Shown here: positions 11,731-22,149 of the stretch, in pieces
Numbering within the stretch: position 1 is the stretch's first letter
Layout: each line of letters starts with the position of its first letter
Assembly (NCBI GenBank): GCA_947095585.1
Contig: OX352765.1
Coordinates: 88,496,965-88,560,964 of the forward strand
From: Nephrocerus scutellatus
Lineage: Eukaryota > Arthropoda > Insecta > Diptera > Pipunculidae
Direction of reading: 5' to 3'
DNA length: 64,000 bases
Translations under genes and position numbers: made by a program
Notes under the pieces: generated by a model
Database searches by the model: none
What the model was told of the DNA's origin: nothing
What the model saw: the letters and a program-made list of their open reading frames with translations, nothing else

Positions 11731-14219
11731 TTTTAAACGACAAATTCACTACAAATCTCAAGTCTCACATAACCTTTTTTACTTTTTTTAAATATAAATA
11801 CTTTTTTACACAATTTTAGCAGTTAACAACTGTTACAAATTGCACAATGTCGTAACTTGCAAAATTTTTGAAATTTACTTTTTTGTACAAATTGAATACA
11901 ATTCACATTTCAATACATCGGTTATATGTAGGAAAATATACAAATTGCTAAACTTTTTGCTAGGCTTGGCGTCAATAATAAATCATTAATTATATTTCTA
12001 TTAACGGCTTTGGTGTTTTTTATATACCTACTCGTATGTAAGTACAAATAATATGTCAAGTGGCTGAGACACACCCTTCTGCAAATACCACAGTCATCAT
12101 CAGCCATCATAATCAAACATATCGCACCAGCCAGGCAATCACCTCAGCAAATAGCGAGGAAAAGGACGAACCTATAACACAGACTTCCAACACAACAACC
12201 AAAAAAAAAAACCACCAGAAACAAAAGAATTTCTCGTTGAGCTTATCTCGTGGCCAGCATGTACCCTAATAACCAGCGACAAAAAACAAAACCCACCATA
12301 GAAGGTTGCATGATTAAATGCCATTTGTCATATTTTTAGGATGCCCTACACATACACACAAACACAGGAACTTTTTTATTGCACTACACACAGTTCTTTG
12401 CAGTTTCGTGTGACACCAACAAAGCTGCTACTACTCTACTACCATAAAAACGGGTGTACTACTAGTAAATGGTGGTCTTATCTCATTGGAACCGAACAAC
12501 CGCATGAATTCTTCGTCGTTGTCGTCATCGTAGTAAGCGTCGTCATCGTTGTTGTCGTCATAGTGGTGATTGCGTGTGTGGTGCAGGACTTAAGTCGCAG
12601 TCATCAGAGCTTAAAAGGACTATTCCCGCACTATAAAGTAGATTTGGTGCTGGTTCGTTATTATCTATGTATGTATGGGATCGCTTTAAGCGCAGTTAGC
12701 TAAATATAGATGAATGGGACGACATTTATCTATAGAGTTGTGAGCGCTGTAAAGGGTGTCAAGGCAGTGACAGGATATGCAAATATTTCATCAAAATTGC
12801 TGGGTTTTTTTTCGTACGACAATATTGCAACCTGAAATAACGTGTGTGCTTTTGTAAATGATTTGTTGCAAGTCCGATGATAGACGTTTTGAGTAATGAC
12901 AGTAATTAAAGTTGGAAGGGCAATTTTGTTTTTCGTTTCAAACTCAAATTGTATTTCTGTTTTTTTACGGGCTTCAAAAAGCAACCATTTATGTGTGGTT
13001 TTGTGGATATAAAAAGCGAGTCAAAAAATTAGCAAAAATGCTTTTGAATGCCTTGAGTGCAGTTCTTTGAGATTAAGATCTGGACGAGTTCAATCCATTG
13101 ATGTAAAAACTGATGCACTAGAATGAATCGGTTGGCGTGGTGTAGAGACGTCTGGCTGCTAATGTCTACCACAAACCAAATTTCCTCATATCCTAGCATA
13201 CCTATTACAGCCTATATTTCCCCATGAATTACCCGATTTCGCCTCCTATTAAAGTCCATTTAAAATTCTACCGAATGGCATGCAATGATTACTTTTTAAT
13301 TCAACAAAAAAAAAATGGCACATAACAACTAATGGGAAATTTTTCATTGAAATTTTTAATTATCCAGATGTTCCTGTAATGCAATTATTTCAAATTATTT
13401 ACACGCAGACATAGTAGTAGTGTATATGATGTCCTTATCTTGAATGAAAACAAAATGTTTCACTTCCTGTCACTTAAGTACACGAAACTGCAATTGCTGA
13501 TGTACATTACATTGTTATTATTTTACAATGCTAACAACAACAACAACAGCTAAGTCTAATTGTACATTATTGAAAATGGCAGTTATGATGGACGAATTTA
13601 CTTACGTGTCACCTAATCCGTATTTCAATTTTCTCTTGTTGTTGTTCTCGCATGGCAGAATTGCTATTCTCCCACCATAATGTTGTTAAAAATTTTCACT
13701 GTTCCACTTACCTGATTATTATGTTGCGTGTGTTAGCCATATTATTGAGAGACCGAATGGAAAGGAGGTTTTAATATACATATAAGGGAAGTATTAGAGA
13801 GCCTTTGAAAGGAATATAAGAAACGACTGATGCAACCTTGCAAATAGAGAAGTGATTGCATAGTATTTTACTTTTTGAATGGAATCTTCTGCTTTAAAGT
13901 GAAAGATAACCATTTAAAAAAAATGCTTTTTTTGTTATAAGTGCGCTCGACACTGCGGTCTTAAAGGACCTTTCGGCTCAGCGTCGTTCTGATTAGCCCA
14001 AGTAAAACTGATAGTTACTGTTGTTCTAGTTAATAAATCCTGCTAAAATAAGGATTGCGGAATTAAGGTCAAGCACTGGCATTGAACATGTTCTGTAGTT
14101 TCCATTTCCTCCATAGAGAGCCTGCATACTCACTGAAGGTTATGCTTGTTAAGACTTTTCTTTTAAATGTACGCTCAAGGTATTGGTACCCTTATAATGC
14201 TTAGCACAGCGTGGGCGTT
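11731..14219. other. No recognised gene
   Basis: This is AT-rich anonymous DNA. A GTC/GTT-rich simple stretch near 12510-12570 explains the valine-rich open frame at 12341-12703. No conserved coding was seen. Confidence 0.5.
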
Positions 14220-15430
14220 AGAAAATTAAAGAGAGAAAGAGATGTCTATGCTATGTCTATGACAAATATGGAAATACAGATTCGGGCAATTCATTCCACA
14301 AAATTGTTGAGCGGCTAAAGAAAGAATCTTTAAATTGATTGGTACGTTTAAAGATAGGTCTAATGGTAGACCCATGAGCTCAAAATCAGACACGGGTGTT
14401 GCAGTTAGGATGGTTCGGTATCTGAATATTTCTTTTGAACACCGCTTGTGGAAAAAGCGATACAACATGGACAAGTAGGAAACATTCCTACTATGTTCAA
14501 TTGATTCGATTGTTTTCGCGATATTTACGCCACTAATATGTTTTTTAGTAGGATTTTGAATTTCGTCTAGTAGTAATGAGGGCTAAAAGGCACCTGCCCA
14601 GACAATATAGTTGTATTCAAGTATAGGGCGAATAAATGCCATGTAAATATAATAAAGCCATGTCTGATGGAACCAGGAACCTAAACATTTCGCAGCATTC
14701 TTAGCGATAGCAAATATGTGGTCGTTTCAACGAAGTTTGTTGTTGACGCACATATCGAGTATTGAGAGTTTTTAAGATACATTGATGCAATGCAATGCAT
14801 GGATAAATGTTGGGGATTTAAATTACGCTTAGATGACAGAAGACGCTATTGTTTTGTCCCCAACATTTTATGCGGTCGAGGTCTGAATTTAACGTGCTTA
14901 ACATACGTTATTGTCCAAGTTGCACTTTTAGTGATGAGGGGCGTGCATAGAACGTCATATAACAAGCTAAAAGTGCTGTCGTCAGCGAAAGAATGAATTG
15001 GATTAAAAGTAGCGGCTAGGAGATCATTAATGAAAATGAGAAAGAGTATCGGAGACATAATAGAGCCTTGGGGAACACCAGCGTTTATGCGGAGAACATT
15101 GAATTTGAAACCATCCAATACCACCTGAATTGAATGGTCAGAATGGTAGTAACTAGTCCAATCTAGCAGTGCCTCATCAATTCCATAAGCATAAGCATTT
15201 TCATAAAAGAGCTTGATGACCAACTCTCTCAAATGCCTGGCATATATCGAGTGCAACAACTTTCACACAATTTGTGAGTTGACTGATTGCACTTTTCAGT
15301 GAGGTATACCATCAGATCACATGTAGAATTTTGACTTCGAAAACCATACTGCTGGTTACTAAGCACTTCCTGAAATTCAAGGTATTGCCTTAGATTACGA
15401 CTAATCAGACTCCAATGGTCTATCAATTAT
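14220..15430 (-). pseudogene. Jockey-like reverse transcriptase, decayed
   Basis: On the minus strand the palm and thumb of a non-LTR reverse transcriptase can be followed. The order is LSNQQYGFRSQNST (about 15340), then DHSIQVVLDGF, GVPQGSIMSPILFLIFINDL and the catalytic FADDSTF (about 14990-15140). After frame changes come FIRPILEYNYIVWAGA (about 14600) and the C-terminal block starting YLSMLYRFFHKRC (about 14460). The enzyme copies its RNA into DNA at a nicked chromosomal site. FADD is intact, but at least three frameshifts and a stop break the ORF, and the endonuclease part is absent. The 3' end matches the plus-strand fragment at 10690-11030. Immediately upstream in the same orientation lies an LOA-like RNase H fragment from a different element. 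Confidence 0.8.
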
Positions 15431-15530
15431 CTCACTAGCATTATCCGATATTCCTTACTCAAGAAAAGAATCTTCTTATAGGAATTTTGCTTGACTAGTC
15501 TTTTAAATATTCTAAGCTCTGGGGTAATCT

Positions 15531-16240
15531 CTCATTAAGGCTGCAAAAGCTGCGAAATCAGTATTAATTTTGGCTGTGTGCTAGTTCATCCACAGTTTCG
15601 TTGCAAGCAATCAATTTGTGGCCGAGCACTCAGCCTATTTTGACCAAGTTGCGCTTATTCAGGAATTGTCGTGCGGGCCAAAGAGCATTTAACCAGCATT
15701 GAGTCCACAGAATTTCAGCTTAAATCTTTCAGGGCCGCCCGGCAGTCAGAAAAAATAGTGATTGAGTAGACGTTGATAATATTATAAAGGTTAATTCTAG
15801 CGGATACCTTGATTTCGTTGATTTCGGCATAGAAAGTATTTCCATACTTAAAAAGTAGTATCGATATTTTTGTATTGGGGCCAAAAAAACTAGCAACCCT
15901 TCTAGGTTTCCTCTTACATCTCGGATACATAGTCAGTGCACCATAGAGGGCTACCAAATTATTATTCTTCGGCCATTTTACAGATCATTTCTATTTTTGA
16001 GATTGAGCTAAGTATATTTAGGTGGACTACATAATCTCCAGGCTTGTACTTTTTGTTTGATTGCCTGTGTATCAGCCGCTACAAAGATGTGTTAAGATAT
16101 TTCCGACCATAGCGTCTGTAATTCAAAGCCAGGTACATCTTTTTAATTTGCTTAACTTCATTACCGTAGATTTTTCAAGCAAAAATAGATGCATATATTA
16201 TAGTAGGTCTAACAAAGATGGTGTTCAACTAGTAAATCAT
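15531..16240 (-). pseudogene. LOA-like RT C-terminus plus RNase H fragment
   Basis: The minus strand carries the end of a reverse transcriptase (FVRPTIIYASIFA near 16205, then YKPGDYVVHLNILSSIS near 16030). An RNase H domain follows: FFGPNTKISILLFKYGNTFY and SITIFSDCRAALKDLS (15715-15890), then in a shifted frame IGWVLGHKLIACNETVDELA (about 15570-15640), which corresponds to the WVPGHxGIxGNExADELA block. The order RT then RNase H is that of LOA/I-group elements. The SDC and DELA acidic positions survive, but the frame is broken. It ends within about 100 bases of the unrelated jockey-like copy, so one probably inserted beside or into the other. Confidence 0.7.
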
Positions 16241-17776
16241 TTTAAAGCTAAGATCATATACTTTGCCATACCGGCATCTGCAGACCCATAAGTCCACAGT
16301 GTCACAGCTCGGCAATTGAATTTATGTGGGCATTACAGTTTATCCCTTTATGTTGCACAACAACTAGGCACCTGACCTCACTGCAATATGTGATAATAGT
16401 GCCCCTAACAGAAAAAGGTCTTAACTGTAACTTTCTTCTCCTGATGGTGAAACGTCTACCAATTCTAGATGGCTTGTAAATTGAATAAAAAGGATGAATT
16501 GAATAATAGGTAACGTTAAGTTTTCAAATAAATGTGAGAAATTTTTTTTTTGTGATTCGAAAATAGTGGAATAGCATTGAATCCCAAAAGAAAGAAGCTA
16601 TTATTACTTTTAATGATGATGATTTCATGAACAAATGATGTCATAAGCCACAGTTACATTATTGTGTAACTTTTTTATGACATCCTGCCTGAGAGCGGTC
16701 TACATCTAAACCTTCATCACAGGATCGGCGCGGATTTTTACAGATCGATATTTTATTCTATATACTTTTAAGTAAAGAACTTCCCAAAAGAAATATTTCT
16801 TGTAATGTTAAGTTAAGTTAAGTATTGAATTGCCTTTATCACGCTTACCATTCTAATGTCTATAGCAGACAATTTTAGAGGATATTTCAAAGCCTTTAGC
16901 ATGCAATACAAGCAAATGGGATACCTGCCTATATGTAATCCCATATATAAATAGATGACATTAAATTAACGATGTGAAAAAATTGCTAGACCACAAATTA
17001 TTGTTACGTAATCCTGCAGAAAGTTGAACTGAACTGAAGAAGAGCTCCGCCCTTACGCTCCGTGCTCCGGTTTTTATACGCTTCTATCTATCATTTAGAA
17101 TAACCTTAAAGTTGTTGCCTTTTTATTATGGTTTTGTTCCTCGATTTAAGCGCTCTGCTATTATTGCTGTGTGTTATCATCAACAAACCACACCAACTGC
17201 CAGTCAAGAAGAAGAAGAAGAACGAACAACAATAAATAAAAAAAAAACACTACGATGCAGAACATCAAAATAAGATATTTAAAAGCATTTTAATGTGGAT
17301 TTCAGGGCGTTCTTGGTACTACCACCTACTACACCACCATGCACCACCCATACTCCAAAGTTTACAGGCCATTAACTAGTTTTATGCGTATCGCACATTC
17401 AGCCATAATATAAAGGAACATCAAGATGATGTGCTGATTACAATGGTGGCTAAGAAAGGCGTTGGCTTTGTCGATGATGATGATGATGATGATGATGGTG
17501 AATTATTTTCCGGTTAGTTGTTCAATGTTTTTTCTGGTTGTTATTGTTGTAATTTCGACCATTTGGAAGTCATCCTTAAATGCTGTTTTAATGAGAAAAT
17601 TGGACTGTGGTTTTAATTACCCAGAAAAGCAGAAAGTTCGGCATAAACGGTTTTTTTTTCTTATAGGAAAGCAACTTTTTTGTGTTTTATGTATAATGTA
17701 TAGAGGGTGTATCCGTTAAGGTGGCAAATACTTGATTCCTTACTTAATTTCGTGAAAATGAGGGGTATTTTTTCGC
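16241..17776. other. No recognised gene
   Basis: AT-rich sequence with a (GAT)8 run at 17473-17496. The open frame there encodes only a methionine run produced by the repeat. Confidence 0.5.
17473..17496. repeat. (GAT)8 microsatellite
   Basis: Eight uninterrupted GAT units can be read directly. Similar GAT runs end RTE copies elsewhere in the window, but no RTE signature precedes this one. Confidence 0.85.
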
Positions 17777-18908
17777 CCCCTGTGGTGTACGTAGCGTTTT
17801 AATCCCAAGACACATACTTTTGTCCTTACATGAACGCTTGAAGCTACAAGGAAGGACACTGTTGGTCTTTTTTGAAACAAAATTAAATACTGTCGACATT
17901 TTTTTAAATTCATAAAACCATTACTGATATAAACGTCAAAAAAAAAGTTTATTAAATTTATTTTCAAGTGGGATTTGAAGACTTGCCAAGAAGGAACTTA
18001 TTTTGTGAATGGACACCATTTTCATGTGTCCATTTTCACCACCTTTCATATATTCATATGTCCACTCACGAAATTAGGTGCTTCTGGGCAATTCGGCTTG
18101 AATCTGATTATGCACTGGAATGAATTGGTCAGAGTGCCTCTGTTCCACATGAAATGTTGTTAAACTGCTGCTGAAGGAACACTGACAAGGTATGCATCTG
18201 TTCTTATACGTAGTTGTAGTAACTCAACCAACACTATCTCGATCTTGTTGAAAGAATGCACAAATATTAAGCCATGAATTGGTAGTAAATTACATGGACT
18301 TTAATATTACATCTGTCATAAAAAATGTAACCGAGAGCATTTCTCGAAATAATCGCGTTTTTAAATACAATTTTTTTTTTTTTTTTTTAATTTGACGACC
18401 TTCATATTGGTATGGCCTAAGTAATTTTTAAAAATGTGCATTGTTTGATCTTCAAAATTAAATTTTCTTTCAAAAAAGACTAACAATAAGCTTGTAACTA
18501 GATGCGTTCAAGAGTTATAGGATGCAAAGTCATGTAAGGTACGTTTTCGTTCATTTTACAAACTTTCAATTTTAACCCTGCTCCTGTTGACCGAAAGTAG
18601 ACACATTGTGAGATGGATTTGTAGAAAATTGAATAGGCTTTAATAATACAATTGTCAAAAAAAAAATTATTCGACCGCATTTTTGGAAATGATCGCGTTT
18701 GAAAATAAAATTAAAAAAATATGTTTTCTGAGGTTGACGACGTTTATATCGTTAATGGTTTTAAGAATTTAAAAAAATGTACACAGTATAACCAACAGTG
18801 TGACCAGCAGAAACATTGTAGCTTGAAGCGTTCTAGAGGTACAGGGTGTGAAGTGATATAAGGACAAAAGTACGTGTCTTCGCATTAAAACGCTACGTAC
18901 ACCACAGA
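17777..18908. repeat. Foldback-like inverted repeat with internal diverged copies
   Basis: The left arm (about 17777-17970) is the reverse complement of the right arm (about 18700-18908). The outermost blocks TGTGGTGTACGTAGCG and CGCTACGTACACCACA are exact complements, and inner blocks such as TTTATAT, ATGGTTTTA, TTTAAAAAAATG and CCAACAGTGT agree with small gaps. A further diverged copy of the right arm lies in direct orientation at about 18290-18545 (shared AATAATCGCGTTT, TTGACGAC, GCGTTC and AAGGTACG-like blocks). There is no coding content. The right end runs straight into the transposase at 18909. It could be a foldback transposon, a MITE cluster, or rearranged ends of the mariner next door. 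Confidence 0.65.
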
Positions 18909-19861
18909 GGTGAAATTAGACACCTTGAGATGATCGACACTTTGGTATTTTTTTGTACCAACATTGCTCTTCAAAGTACCCCAAACCGAGAAATCTAGCG
19001 GATTTCCGGTGAATTTGATGACCATGATGGCAGTGGAAATTAACCGCGGAACGTTGTTTCTCATCCAATCTTGATTGACGCGCGCTTTATGACTCGGCGC
19101 CGAGTCCTGTTATAATATCCAGGCTATGCGTCCGAACTGTTTTTGTGCCCAAGGCTTCAACGCTCCCTCTAACACATGATTCCGATAAATTTGAGCATTT
19201 ATCTTGATGCCACGGTCCAAAAAAACGATCACCATCGTCGGTGCTTGGTTTCGAGTTGCAATCCGTTGGTCCAAATTTTCAGTAGAACGGCCGGGCAAGT
19301 AAATCCGGTCATTTTGCTTGTTCACATATTGCTCAATAACGAATGGTGACTCATCGGATAAACCCAAATTCGGCAAATCGCCACTTTCGTGCAAGCGTAA
19401 CAACTCCTTTGCTCTTTCCACTCTAACTTTTTTTTGAGCAGCGGTGAGACCATGCGTTTTTTGGAATTTCAAGGAATTTCCAAGATGATCTTTCAATATG
19501 TGCTGCATCCGTTCGAGCGAAATGTTCGTCTGACGAGCCACCTTCACCTTCCGAATGATATCTGGCGATGTTGCGGTAAGTTTCGGTCCACCACCATGAC
19601 TTTTTGCAATGCTGCCATGCACAGACATTTTATTCACATGCGGCTGTGGTTTTCCAGCCAAATACAGAGCAATAACACAATTACGCTTGAATTCAATTAC
19701 GGATAGCTTTTTTTCTGAATATTTCCCACTAAAATGCTTTTGTACGCTTGTAAACAATGGAATGACCTACCCGTAGTGTAAATTTCAGCGCTTTGTCAAC
19801 ATTGGTTTGACAGCAATGACTGTCTGAATTTGGCTACACTTCGTGTCAGTCACCCGGTATA
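18842..19861 (-). mobile_element. Mariner-like element, copy 1
   Basis: The 5' end (right side) is marked by a terminal repeat ending GTGTCAGTCACCCGGTATA at 19861, which resembles the end of copy 2 (GGTCTCAGCCACCCTGCATA, about 20318). The 3' end is less certain. An ACAGGGTG start at about 18841, inside the right foldback arm, is the best candidate and would give an element of about 1 kb. The transposase fills most of it. Confidence 0.55.
18909..19757 (-). pseudogene. Mariner-like (Tc1/mariner superfamily) transposase, one early stop
   Basis: Starting at the ATG at 19757, the frame runs 215 codons. It reads through an HTH-type N-terminus, a GGGPKLTATSPDIIRKVKV linker and the first catalytic block LSDESPFVIEQYVNKQNDRI (an FSDE-type motif). 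A TAA stop at about 19110-19112 sits exactly where a Q codon is expected before QDSAPSHKA (19083-19109), the block with the second catalytic aspartate. The same frame continues to NPLDFSVW (about 18965-18990) with the third. All three acidic residues are therefore present, about 36 residues apart for the last pair by my count, which is near the DD37D spacing of the maT group. After VDHLK the C-terminus degrades into the neighbouring repeat. It is a recent but dead copy. Confidence 0.85.
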
Positions 19862-20316
19862 ATGTATAATGTGAACAACACCTCTTGGTTTACCTTGACT
19901 CCATGTTCGATGAAAACCAGAGGAGTGCGTCCATCTGCAGTCACTGCAGCCCAAACCATAACATAAGCTGGTGATTGCTTGCGCATATGGCAACTCTTGT
20001 GTCCAAATTATCGTTGGACTTGTGCTCTAACCAAACACGATCATTCTGTTTATTCACATACTGTTGAATGGTGAAAATTTTCTCATCAGAAAAGACAATT
20101 TTTGGAATCTCATCACGTTCGGCCAAGGCCTTCAATGCTCGTGTTCTTTCTGAATCAAATAATCAGAGCCAAAGGAGGTCATATCGAGCAGTAATATGTT
20201 TTTCATAAAATGTAATATGTTTTCAACATATTCCACGAAATTTCAATAAAAAATAATCAAAATTAAAAAAATTACAGCGTTTTCATTTGGTAACACTTGG
20301 TCTCAGCCACCCTGCA
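19862..20316 (-). mobile_element. Mariner-like element, copy 2, internally deleted
   Basis: The minus strand encodes MKALAERDEIPKIVFSDEKI and QYVNKQNDRVWLEHKSNDN (19990-20135), the region of the first catalytic aspartate of a transposase related to copy 1. After a frameshift near 19970 it continues with a VMVWAAVTADGRTP-type block (about 19930-19965). The N-terminal DNA-binding region is missing. At the right end a terminal repeat finishes CAGCCACCCTGCA (about 20304-20316). The left side abuts the 5' end of copy 1, so the rest of copy 2 is either lost or was displaced by the insertion of copy 1. Confidence 0.75.
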
Positions 20317-22149
20317 TATGTACATGGAACTCGATGTAGACTAGTTTTTTGCTCATTGAGAGTGACTTCTTTTTTTAAAGTACTGAAATATTAACTGTTG
20401 CTTTTAAGATTTAAGTAAAAGTTTAAATTTTAGGTGAAAGTGAAAAAGAAAACCATCTTACGATGTTTAGTATCGTCTGTAATACTTCTACTAAAGCACT
20501 TCTTTTCTATTCTCTTAAACTCAATATCAATCTGTCTTCTTATCTTTTCTATTCGCAATTCACGGCGTTTATTTTTCATGACTTTTCCAGTACTCCTATA
20601 TACATATTAACATCACATCTATGATTCTTAATAATTGATGAAAAAATTGATAACCTTTTTTAAAAATGTTAAGGTATTTATCTTGATGGTAAAAAGAAAG
20701 AAATTCGAGCGTCTTCCCATTGTTGAATAATTAACGACTTTCGATTTGTTCCAATAACTGCTTCAAAGTAGACATAAAAGTCAAAATCATTTAAACGTCA
20801 CTTAAAAAGTTTTGCCCCCAATCATTGTAAATTGAATAACAATATTTTCCATATAATATATAATAATTGACTGACTGACTAACTGACTTTTGTGTAAAAC
20901 GAACGTCAGCTGAATGTATTTCTCAAGCAAGTTGCCTTCGATGGATGGCCACCAATAGCCCCTCAGCAATACAATTTCTCGCCAGCTCCAATAAGAATTT
21001 ACTTTGTAAAAAATACAAAAACTGACGAAAGGCAACAACTGTTAACGTAAACCACCACAACCTCACCTCTTGCATTACTATGCATTTTCACAAAGACGAC
21101 CAACGACCAGCACCGCCACAGTAAGCGATAAAAAGCAAAAACCAAATGCAAATCAAACCGCTTGCGCCCAGTAAATTGGAACGAAATAAGGAACAAAAAT
21201 TCAAAAAAAAAAAAAAAAAAACTTAAATGGAAATCGAAAGGCAAAAAAGCAATTTCCGCCCTTTTAGGGGTAAAACTTAATAAGCATTTTCAATTACCTT
21301 CTTTTTCGTCTTTCTTTAGTAGGGTTTTTTTGCCGCAGTTTTTTTCCCTCTAGGGTGAAATGCCTGCTACCTCTGTGTGAGTTTTTTTTTTTCATTTAGC
21401 CGTGGTGGTGGACTTTACCGTGTAGAGCACTTTGACCAAAGTGTCCGGTGTTTTCAGGGCTGTAGGTGGAAAGTACTTTCATTGTAGTAGATGCATGATA
21501 ATAATGGAAAAAGACAAACCACCTGACCACGGTCACCGCACTACAACACAGCATCACCAGAATCTTCGAAGGAGTCAAAGTATTCTTTCATGTCACCCGG
21601 TTTTTGCTAAAAAAGTAATTTGCATTACAATTTCAGGGTTCAGCCTTTCCTGAGTGAGTGCTTAGAAATAAAATCAACTTTTGGGTAACAACCAGCTTCT
21701 CGGCTGACCGAATTGCAAGTTTTCAAATTGTTTTCAAGGAAGATAGGGTGGAAATGGAAAAATGTTCGCAGAATTGTGCGCTGATGCCTTTTTGGCGAGT
21801 TTGATCACTTTAGCTGCGAAAGTCGGAGAGATTATCAAATAAGATTTAAAAAATATTTAACCAAAGAACTTTATATTCTTTGAAATTTTATATTTTAGAA
21901 CAAAATCCTTTCCCGTTTTGAAACTTGAAGCTACTTGCTCTACATATTACGAGTTACGAGGAACTAATTTTACTTAGCTGGTTGTTGCTGTATGTGTATG
22001 AATGTGCATTTTTCAACAAAATAACGACAAAACAAATATCATTTTTTAATGCTGTTATTTTGGGCATAAATTTTCTTTCAAATGTTGAATAAACAAATAG
22101 CATGATACAATCAAAATTTCACTCTAATCCACATGTACATTTCTATCCT
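20317..22149. other. No recognised gene
   Basis: AT-rich sequence with homopolymer runs (an A-run near 21203-21221 and a T-run near 21380). Open frames on both strands here are short and lack motifs. Confidence 0.5.

Noticed and set aside
12341..12703. 120-codon frame with a valine-rich hydrophobic stretch
   Set aside because: The stretch comes from a GTC/GTT simple repeat; no conserved sequence on either side.
13131..13185. Possible tRNA-like promoter (GGCGTGGTGTAGAGACG)
   Set aside because: The A box is poor and no B box lies at the right distance.
17462..17719. Open frame starting with a methionine run
   Set aside because: The run is produced by (GAT)8; the rest is motif-free.
19434..19706. 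Plus-strand open frame
   Set aside because: It is the antisense shadow of the mariner-like transposase on the minus strand.
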